Shown here: positions 1 through 5,969 of the stretch, piece by piece | Position numbering within the stretch: the stretch's first letter is position 1 | How the letters are laid out: the number at the start of each line of letters is the position of its first letter | NCBI GenBank assembly: GCA_937891085.1 | Contig: CALAEY010000109.1 | Coordinates: 1-11,872 of the forward strand | DNA from: an uncultured Prevotellaceae bacterium | GTDB lineage: Bacteria > Bacteroidota > Bacteroidia > Bacteroidales > Bacteroidaceae | Length of the DNA: 11,872 nt | Direction: 5' to 3' | Notes under the pieces: model-generated | Database searches by the model: none | The model's input: only the letters and a program-made list of their open reading frames with translations | What the model was told of the DNA's origin: nothing | Position numbers and translations under genes: made by a program

Positions 1-2315
1 TGAGCGTGGCGTTTGCCGCGGCGATGATCCTGATGGTGCAGGTGAAGTGGGATGCTACCTACGATAAGAACTTCGAAGGGCACGAGCAGGTGTTCCGCCT
101 CGAGAACAATTGGATAGACAACGGACTGTTCTCTACTTTCTTCGATCGCCCTATGATTGAAGAAATGAAGACAGGCAGCCCGAATATTGAGGCTATAGGA
201 ACCCTGTCAAACCAGGGAAATATGATATTTTACCGAGAAGGCGACAAAGAATTGGCCATAACCGTGCCTGCCGCTCTTGTGGACAGCACCATGTTCTCCG
301 TATTCCCCTTTGAGTGGGTGGAAGGCTCTGCCAAAGATTTTACCGCCCCTGGAACTGCCGTGCTGGACGAAACCTTCGCCAAAATGTTCTTTGGTGAAGA
401 AAGTGCCATCGGCAAGACACTCCAGATAGGAGAGACGCTCCAGACAGGAGAAAAAGTGACATCCCGTATCGTGGGAGTATTCAAGAATACACCCCGAAAT
501 TATAGCATGCATTTCGGGATTATCTCGAATTTAGGGAAACAGTCTCTAGAGGATTCCAGCGAATGGTCTTACAATGCCTTCGTGAAACTCAAGGATCCAA
601 CGCAGGCTGCAGAGACCCAAACTGCCATGCTGGATGCGATAAGCACCTATCTGTATAGCGATGAAACCGACGAAAATGAGGTGGAAGTTTACCGTAAGGG
701 CTTCCGTATCACCAACCTGCACGATGCTCACTATGAGCGTGATGTAAGAGCCAACGTAGCCAGTTCCAATAAGGCCATTACGCTTACCCTGTCAGCCATT
801 GCTGCCCTGCTCATCGCCATTGCCATCATCAATTTCATCAACTTCGCCTTTGCCGAGATTCCTTTCCGTATCAAGAACATCAATACCCGCAAGGTGCTGG
901 GTGAAGGACGAGGTTCATTAATCAGAAGGCAGCTGCTGCATGCAGGAATTCTGGCTTTGGTGGGCTTTGGTCTGGCCTGTGTCATCATGCACGTAGTAGC
1001 TGGGACTTCATGGGCAGCCTACGTATCCCACAGTCTGAAAGTGCCAGATAATATCGGTATTTTGGTGCTCACCCTGGTGGTAGCCCTCCTTTCAGCCATC
1101 GTGGCTGGCATAGCCCCTGCACTCTACTCCACTTCACAGCCTCCTGCACTGGTGCTGAAGGGTTCCTACGGCACTGGTCTCAAAGGCAAAAGACTACGCA
1201 ATGCATTGGTGGCCCTGCAGTTCATCCTCTCCTTTGTCTTCATCCTGATGGCACTCTTCGTGAACGTGCAGACAAAATTCATGATGAACAAAGACATGGG
1301 CTTCAGCCAGGAACAGATCCTGCAAGTGGGGTGCGGCTATTATGCCGGTGGACAACATGAGGCCCTGAAAGACAAACTGCTGCAGAACCCATCGATTGTA
1401 GATGCCACTTTTGCCGATGCTCAGATTGTATCCGAAGGAAAGATGGGTTGGGGCCGTACCGTGGACGGAAAGCAGATATTCATGGAGGTGCTCCCTGTTT
1501 CTGTGGATTTCCTGCAGTTCTTTGGGCTCCAAGTGACGGACGGACGCGACTTCCAGTCCTCGGACAACCAGAGTGAGATGGGTGCCATGATCGTCAATGA
1601 GAATTTTGTACAGATGTATCCCCAGTTCCACGTAGGCAGTCTTACGGGAGGACATGTAGGCGATACTGAGATTGTGGGCATCGTGAAAGACTTCAACTTC
1701 AAGAGCCTGCAGCACCCCATGGGACCGCTAGCCCTCTACATCTGGGGAAAGACGCAGTGGAGAAACTTCAGCGTGATGTATGTCAAGACTGCTCCTGGGG
1801 CAGACTTCAAGGAAGTGTCAGACTATATAAAGAAAGCGGTCTGCACCTTTGACCCCACCCATGAGCCCGACCAGGTGAACGTACGTCATCTGGATGAGTG
1901 GATAGAAAACATGTATAAAGACGAACAATCGCTTGGCAAGCTCATCACCATCGCTTCCCTTGTGGCCCTGCTCATTGCCATCATCGGCATCATCGGGCTG
2001 GTGTTCTTTGAGACGCAGTTCCTGAAGAAGGAGATAGCCGTAAGACGTGTAAATGGAGCCACGGTAGAGAGTATTCTGGGCATGATCAACAAGAAATACC
2101 TCCTGCTGGCAGGCCTCAGCTTTGTGGTGGCTGCTCCAGTGGCATATTGGATAATGATTTCTTGGCGCAGTGGCTTTGCCTATCAGGCACCTGTCCCTGT
2201 ATGGATTTTCCTTGCCTCTCTGGCGTTAGTTGGTGCCATTACCTTGTTGGTAGTGACACTGCAAAGCTGGAGAGCCGCCAATGCCAACCCCGTAGATTCA
2301 TTGAAAAACGAATAA
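1..2315 (+). CDS. ABC transporter permease P1, MacB/FtsX-like, 5'-truncated by window edge
   Basis: This is an inner-membrane permease of the MacB/FtsX superfamily, probably working with the adjacent ATPase. The frame is open to the left edge and the first visible residues (SVAFAAAMILMVQV) are already inside TM1, so the GTG at 6 is not the true start; about 20-30 residues are missing. Counting from that GTG, hydrophobic segments lie near 1-13 (rest of TM1), 260-283, 310-333, 350-374, 401-422, 645-667, 698-720 and 732-755. Two large extracytoplasmic regions (about 14-259 and 423-644) match MacB periplasmic-type domains. The second half keeps the FtsX cytoplasmic motif after TM6 (KEIAVRRVNGA), but the equivalent after TM2 is degenerate (IKNINTRKVLGEG). 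The C-terminus NPVDSLKNE resembles that of P4. The stop is 25 bases before the ATPase gene, which suggests one transcript. The substrate cannot be read from sequence; peptide, lipid or drug export are all possible for this family. Confidence 0.9.
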   Translation, partial: SVAFAAAMILMVQVKWDATYDKNFEGHEQVFRLENNWIDNGLFSTFFDRPMIEEMKTGSPNIEAIGTLSNQGNMIFYREGDKELAITVPAALVDSTMFSVFPFEWVEGSAKDFTAPGTAVLDETFAKMFFGEESAIGKTLQIGETLQTGEKVTSRIVGVFKNTPRNYSMHFGIISNLGKQSLEDSSEWSYNAFVKLKDPTQAAETQTAMLDAISTYLYSDETDENEVEVYRKGFRITNLHDAHYERDVRANVASSNKAITLTLSAIAALLIAIAIINFINFAFAEIPFRIKNINTRKVLGEGRGSLIRRQLLHAGILALVGFGLACVIMHVVAGTSWAAYVSHSLKVPDNIGILVLTLVVALLSAIVAGIAPALYSTSQPPALVLKGSYGTGLKGKRLRNALVALQFILSFVFILMALFVNVQTKFMMNKDMGFSQEQILQVGCGYYAGGQHEALKDKLLQNPSIVDATFADAQIVSEGKMGWGRTVDGKQIFMEVLPVSVDFLQFFGLQVTDGRDFQSSDNQSEMGAMIVNENFVQMYPQFHVGSLTGGHVGDTEIVGIVKDFNFKSLQHPMGPLALYIWGKTQWRNFSVMYVKTAPGADFKEVSDYIKKAVCTFDPTHEPDQVNVRHLDEWIENMYKDEQSLGKLITIASLVALLIAIIGIIGLVFFETQFLKKEIAVRRVNGATVESILGMINKKYLLLAGLSFVVAAPVAYWIMISWRSGFAYQAPVPVWIFLASLALVGAITLLVVTLQSWRAANANPVDSLKNE

Positions 2316-2340
2316 TTAATTAATTAAAAACAATAGAATT

Positions 2341-3021
2341 ATGATTACAGTAAACAATCTTACAAAGATCTTCCGTACGGAAGAAATCGAGACAACCGCA
2401 CTGAATGGCGTAACGTTTGAAATCAAAGACGGCGAGTTCGTAGCCATCATGGGCCCTTCTGGCTGTGGCAAGTCCACGCTGCTCAACATTCTGGGCCTGC
2501 TGGACAATCCTACCAGTGGCAGCTACAAACTCCTGGACACAGAGGTAGCCAACCTCAAGGAGAAAGAGCGCACCAAGTTCCGCAAGGGCAACATCGGCTT
2601 TGTGTTCCAGAGCTTCAACCTCATCGACGAACTGAATGTGTATGAGAACATCGAGTTGCCGCTGCGCTATCTGAACATCAGTGCCAGCGAGCGCAAGCAG
2701 AAGGTCACGGCCATCATGAAGCGCATGGCCATCAGCCATCGCGCCCAGCACTTCCCACAGCAACTCTCTGGCGGTCAGCAGCAACGTGTGGCCATTGCCC
2801 GTGCCGTGGTAGCCGGTCCTAAGCTAATCCTTGCCGATGAGCCTACGGGTAATCTGGATTCCAAGAACGGCAAGGAAGTGATGGACTTGCTCACCGAACT
2901 GAATAGAGAAGGCACCACCATCGTGATGGTAACTCACTCACAGAAAGATGCCGCCTGTGCACAACGCACCATCGACCTGTTTGACGGTCAGATAGTAAAC
3001 GATGTAAAGAACGAGCTTTAA
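2341..3021 (+). CDS. ABC transporter ATP-binding protein, LolD/MacB type
   Basis: This 226-residue cytoplasmic ATPase should power the neighbouring FtsX-type permeases. All nucleotide-binding motifs are intact: Walker A GPSGCGKST at 38-46, Q-loop Q90 in GFVFQSFN, signature LSGGQQQR at 142-149, Walker B LILADEP at 162-168 with catalytic E167, D-loop NLD at 171-173 and H-loop H199 in VTHS. The length and the sequence LADEPTGNLDSKNG are typical of the LolD/MacB/FtsE group. There is no fused membrane domain, so it must pair with separate permeases. The ATG follows an A-rich leader 25 bases after the P1 stop, and P2 starts 15 bases after its own stop. It is the only ATPase gene among four permease genes in view. 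The subfamily is certain; calling it LolD would be unsafe because the lipoprotein-sorting LolCE partners are different proteins. Confidence 0.96.
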   Translation: MITVNNLTKIFRTEEIETTALNGVTFEIKDGEFVAIMGPSGCGKSTLLNILGLLDNPTSGSYKLLDTEVANLKEKERTKFRKGNIGFVFQSFNLIDELNVYENIELPLRYLNISASERKQKVTAIMKRMAISHRAQHFPQQLSGGQQQRVAIARAVVAGPKLILADEPTGNLDSKNGKEVMDLLTELNREGTTIVMVTHSQKDAACAQRTIDLFDGQIVNDVKNEL

Positions 3022-3036
3022 AAAAGAAAGAAACTG

Positions 3037-5355
3037 ATGAAATCCTACTTGAAATTCCTATCCCGCAACAAGCTTTACACCGCCATCGAGGCGGTGGGGC
3101 TTGCTGTGAGCTTAGCGTTTGTCATCTTGATAGGCAGCTATGCCTGGCAACAATGGGCTGTGACGCAAGAGAATACGGACAGAGAAAACATCTATACCTT
3201 CGGCATGCCAGATTCCCCAGGACTGACCTTCGGCTTCAGTGATGCTGTGATGCAGCAGGTCCCTGAGGCAGAGATGGCTGTGCGCTATTCCTCTAATACA
3301 CTTCTGCGAGTAGCGATTGGCACAGAACGCTTTGACGTTACGGATATGGCTGCCGTGGGCAAGGATTTCTTCAAGATGTTTCCATACTATCATTTCTTAG
3401 AAGGCAGCCCAGAGGTATTTGATGACATTTCAAACATCGTAGTTTCTGAAAGCTTCGCCAGAACGCACGACCTGAAAGTGGGGCAGATGATCATGCTCAA
3501 TGAAGGAGAACACACTGTAGCTGGCATTATAGAGGATTTTCAGGGTACGCTTTTCAAGAAAGTAGATATCTGGGGTAATGAGAAAGACACCAGAGTGAAT
3601 GGAACTGCCCTTGAGAACATGTATGATCATTTTGGGTCGGTAGTCACTTTCGTAAAGTTCGCTCCTGGCACTGATTCTGATGACATATATAATAAGGTGG
3701 AGCAGGTCTGCAAAACCATATATCCCGACTTGTATGGCCGCAGTTTCTTTGAAAAGCTGGATATGACGCGACTGGACAAGCTGTTTTTCAAAGAATTAGA
3801 CTACAGCCCCTTCAGACAAGGCGATATGGATACCCTGCGGCTTTTGGCCATCGTAGGTCTGCTGCTGCTATTCTCGGCTATCTTTAATTACATCAACCTT
3901 TCCTTTGCCCTTACTGGTAAACGTGCCAAGGAGATGGCGATGCGACAGCTTTTAGGTGCTGAGAAGCTGACTATCCTTTGGAAATATATCGCAGAGTCCA
4001 TTGCCTTCACAGCCGTATGTTTCATGCTTGGTCTGCTCTTGGCCTATGCCTTTGCTCCTGCCATCAACAGTTTGCTGAACGATCCGGATGTGCCTATCAG
4101 CGTGCAGCTGACACCTGGGTATCTGATGATGTATCTGCTACTGATTATCTTGGTGGGCACGCTGGCTGGCTTACTGCCCGCACTGCTGGCAAGTCGTTTT
4201 AAACCCATCGACATAGTGAGAGGCACCTTCCGACGCAGCACCAAGATGACATTCAGCAAGATCTTCATAGTGCTTCAGAATGGCTTAGCAGTGTTTCTCA
4301 TAGCCATGGCGCTGATTATGGAAGCGCAATACCAGACATCACTCCACCGTCCGCTGCACGCCAACATCAAGCAGATGGTATTGGTAAGGGCACTGGCTCG
4401 TTCAGGTGTGGATGCGCTGGAGGCATCATTGGCAAAATTGCCTTTCATCAAGCAGATAGGACACGCCAATTACGTCCCCCTTGGCGGTGCTGGAGGGCAG
4501 TATTCAGAGACCCACGATGGCCAAGATATCATGTATCGCTACTTCAAAGTAGATACAACGGCTTTCCGCATGCTGGATTTCGAGGTGCTGAAAGATTATA
4601 AGACTCCGACTTCTGGTGGCGTCTGGTTCTGCAAAACTGCCTTCAATGCCACAGGATTGACGGATGATGACCTCTCTATCGACATGCTGTCACAGCGCAC
4701 TGGCGGAGACTGCGATCATGTGGCAGGAATCATCACCGACTTCCCTGTTGACAAAACCAATATGGGTGCAGTGGAGAATGTGATAGTAACTATCCGACCA
4801 ACAGAGGAGCTGTCGGGCTATTTGTTGCTGGAACTTTCAGAAGATTCTGGAGAAGCCAGAAAAGCCATCCAAGAAACCCTGGACAACTGGAAAGAGACGA
4901 CACAAGTATATTACCAAAGTACCGACTTTGCGGAAGACAGTCTTCGTGAAGGCTTGAAACCTGTTCGCAACAATATGCGACTCTTAGAGGTCTTTATGCT
5001 GCTGGCCGTCATCATTTCTCTCTTAGGCCTTGTGGCTATGAGTACTTATTATGCTGGTCAACGTTCTACTTCGATTGCTGTGAGGAAAGTATTCGGAGGA
5101 ACGGTGGATTCTGAACTGTGGCGTGGCGTGCGAGATTATATGGTAATGGTAGCCATTGCCTGCGTTATCGGCATTCCTATAGCTGTCTGGGCAGCTGGCA
5201 AATATCTGGAAAGGTTCACGGTAAAATTGGAGAACTACAGTTGGATCTTTGTCCTGGCTGTAATCATCACCTTTGCCATCGCCTTCGGCTCCGTGCTCTG
5301 GCAAACCTTAAAGGCAGCGAGAACCAATCCAGCGACTGAACTGAAAAAGGAGTAA
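3037..5355 (+). CDS. ABC transporter permease P2, MacB/FtsX-like
   Basis: A complete 772-residue inner-membrane permease. Predicted helices lie near 13-36, 269-292, 317-342, 362-386, 409-431, 654-674, 701-724 and 736-758, with periplasmic regions at about 37-268 and 432-653. This is the fused two-half layout of large Bacteroidetes FtsX permeases. Cytoplasmic FtsX motifs are visible in both halves (GKRAKEMAMRQLLGA after TM2 and STSIAVRKVFGG after TM6). The N-terminus MKSYLKFLSRNK and the C-terminus LKKE are almost the same as in P3, so the two are tandem paralogues. The ATG at 3037 follows an A/G-rich leader and begins the segment conserved with P3. The stop at 5353-5355 is one base from the end of the oppositely oriented toxin gene, leaving no room for a terminator. 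Substrate unknown. Confidence 0.93.
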   Translation: MKSYLKFLSRNKLYTAIEAVGLAVSLAFVILIGSYAWQQWAVTQENTDRENIYTFGMPDSPGLTFGFSDAVMQQVPEAEMAVRYSSNTLLRVAIGTERFDVTDMAAVGKDFFKMFPYYHFLEGSPEVFDDISNIVVSESFARTHDLKVGQMIMLNEGEHTVAGIIEDFQGTLFKKVDIWGNEKDTRVNGTALENMYDHFGSVVTFVKFAPGTDSDDIYNKVEQVCKTIYPDLYGRSFFEKLDMTRLDKLFFKELDYSPFRQGDMDTLRLLAIVGLLLLFSAIFNYINLSFALTGKRAKEMAMRQLLGAEKLTILWKYIAESIAFTAVCFMLGLLLAYAFAPAINSLLNDPDVPISVQLTPGYLMMYLLLIILVGTLAGLLPALLASRFKPIDIVRGTFRRSTKMTFSKIFIVLQNGLAVFLIAMALIMEAQYQTSLHRPLHANIKQMVLVRALARSGVDALEASLAKLPFIKQIGHANYVPLGGAGGQYSETHDGQDIMYRYFKVDTTAFRMLDFEVLKDYKTPTSGGVWFCKTAFNATGLTDDDLSIDMLSQRTGGDCDHVAGIITDFPVDKTNMGAVENVIVTIRPTEELSGYLLLELSEDSGEARKAIQETLDNWKETTQVYYQSTDFAEDSLREGLKPVRNNMRLLEVFMLLAVIISLLGLVAMSTYYAGQRSTSIAVRKVFGGTVDSELWRGVRDYMVMVAIACVIGIPIAVWAAGKYLERFTVKLENYSWIFVLAVIITFAIAFGSVLWQTLKAARTNPATELKKE
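3076..3101 (+). repeat. 26-nt block identical to 6009-6034, containing an inverted repeat
   Basis: Within the TM1 codons of P2 there are 26 consecutive bases identical to the same place in P3. The block contains a perfect inverted repeat at 3079-3095 (ACCGCC, spacer ATCGA, GGCGGT). Flanking codons differ at wobble positions although the protein is the same. It encodes part of TAIEAVGL. Protein constraint, recent gene conversion or a 5' mRNA hairpin could each explain it. Confidence 0.6.
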
Positions 5356-5356
5356 T

Positions 5357-5653
5357 CTAGAAATGGCGGGCGTAGTCCATCCTCTCATGAAGGATACGGA
5401 CCACCCATACGGAGCCATCTTTACGCTTGTTATAGAAAACAATATGGTGACCAACATGATAACCCATAAGACCAGGTTTGATATCCTCGAAACTCTTTCC
5501 CAAATAACCAGAAAGCTTCGAGAGGCCGATAATGGCATCACGAATGTCGTTGTAATACTTGTTGGCCTGCTCCTCAGACCACGTTTGGACGGTGTAATTC
5601 CAAATACTGTCCAAATCGGCAATTGCCTTTTGGGATATTGTGTACTTAGCCAT
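5357..5653 (-). CDS. parE: ParE-family toxin of a type II toxin-antitoxin module
   Basis: A 98-residue protein with the RelE/ParE-superfamily pattern: N-terminal strand YTISQKAIADL, a helix with IWNYTVQTWSEEQANKYY, a central G-rich turn, then HHIVFY and the C-terminal VVRILHERMDYARHF, which is the usual ParE ending (RILH.RMD..RH). Characterised ParE toxins poison DNA gyrase, but relatives differ in target, so the target here is inferred only. The ATG lies inside the end of the antitoxin gene (8-nt overlap, 5646-5653), indicating translational coupling. The gene runs opposite to the ABC cluster and its stop is one base from the P2 stop. No terminator is seen after it, so its transcript may continue antisense into P2. 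Confidence 0.9.
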   Translation of the reverse strand: MAKYTISQKAIADLDSIWNYTVQTWSEEQANKYYNDIRDAIIGLSKLSGYLGKSFEDIKPGLMGYHVGHHIVFYNKRKDGSVWVVRILHERMDYARHF

Positions 5654-5894
5654 TTTCTCTGCGCTTTGCCTTCAACTCTTCCAAGTGAGTTTCAAAGTCG
5701 AAATCTTCTACGAGACCACTATTCATCCCCTCTTCGATGGCAGAGCGAAGCGCGGCCATTTTCTGCTCCTGATCTTCCAGCAGGCGCAGTCCTGCACGGA
5801 GAACCTCGCTGGCATTATTATATCGGCCACGGGCAATGGTTTCCCGGACAAAGTTGTCGAAGTAGCTGCCAAGTGCAACGGATGTTGTTTTCAT
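5646..5894 (-). CDS. parD: ParD-like ribbon-helix-helix antitoxin
   Basis: An 82-residue protein matching the ParD/CC2985 antitoxin family. The N-terminal TTSVALGSYFDNFV can form the DNA-contacting strand and first helix of a ribbon-helix-helix fold. The hallmark NNASEVLRAGLRLLE follows, then a charged, probably flexible toxin-binding tail (about 45-82). By family precedent it neutralises the ParE partner and represses its own promoter as a dimer. It is the first gene of the pair and overlaps the toxin gene by 8 nt. The start is supported by the promoter just upstream (5913-5943), which predicts a very short leader of about a dozen bases. A 12-bp palindrome covers the start codon. Confidence 0.9.
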   Translation of the reverse strand: MKTTSVALGSYFDNFVRETIARGRYNNASEVLRAGLRLLEDQEQKMAALRSAIEEGMNSGLVEDFDFETHLEELKAKRRENG

Positions 5895-5903
5895 AAGCTT
5901 ATG
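5892..5903. promoter_or_regulatory. 12-bp palindrome over the antitoxin start, candidate ParD operator
   Basis: CATAAGCTTATG is a perfect palindrome that includes the antitoxin ATG on the minus strand and lies immediately downstream of its -7 box. Ribbon-helix-helix antitoxins bind short inverted repeats in their own promoter, so this is a plausible autoregulatory site. Binding is inferred; a 12-bp A/T-rich palindrome can also occur by chance. Confidence 0.45.
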
Positions 5904-5912
5904 TTTTTAGCG

Positions 5913-5943
5913 CAAAGTTACCAATATTTAATAACACTCCAAA
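5913..5943 (-). promoter_or_regulatory. Bacteroidetes-type promoter for the toxin-antitoxin pair
   Basis: On the minus strand, TAACTTTG (5920 to 5913) matches the -7 consensus TAnnTTTG. TTTG (5943 to 5940) sits exactly 19 nt upstream, as expected for the -33 element. Transcription would start near 5906, giving a leader of about 12 nt before the antitoxin ATG at 5894. The promoter lies in the 75-bp gap just upstream of the P3 start and points away from it. Confidence 0.75.
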
Positions 5944-5969
5944 TAATTAGAGAAAAAACTAACAATAAT

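Noticed and set aside
1194..1715. 173-codon minus-strand open frame inside P1
   Set aside because: Low-complexity His/Leu-rich product antisense to a conserved permease; no start context or promoter.
5363..5896. 177-codon plus-strand open frame opposite the TA genes
   Set aside because: It is a shadow of the ParD and ParE coding sequences, which have clear family signatures, a promoter and the characteristic overlap.
5640..5969. In-frame extension of P3 upstream by 110 residues
   Set aside because: The extension is the antisense of parE/parD, has no homology to P2, and the ATG at 5970 matches the P2 N-terminus exactly; it is a chance open frame.
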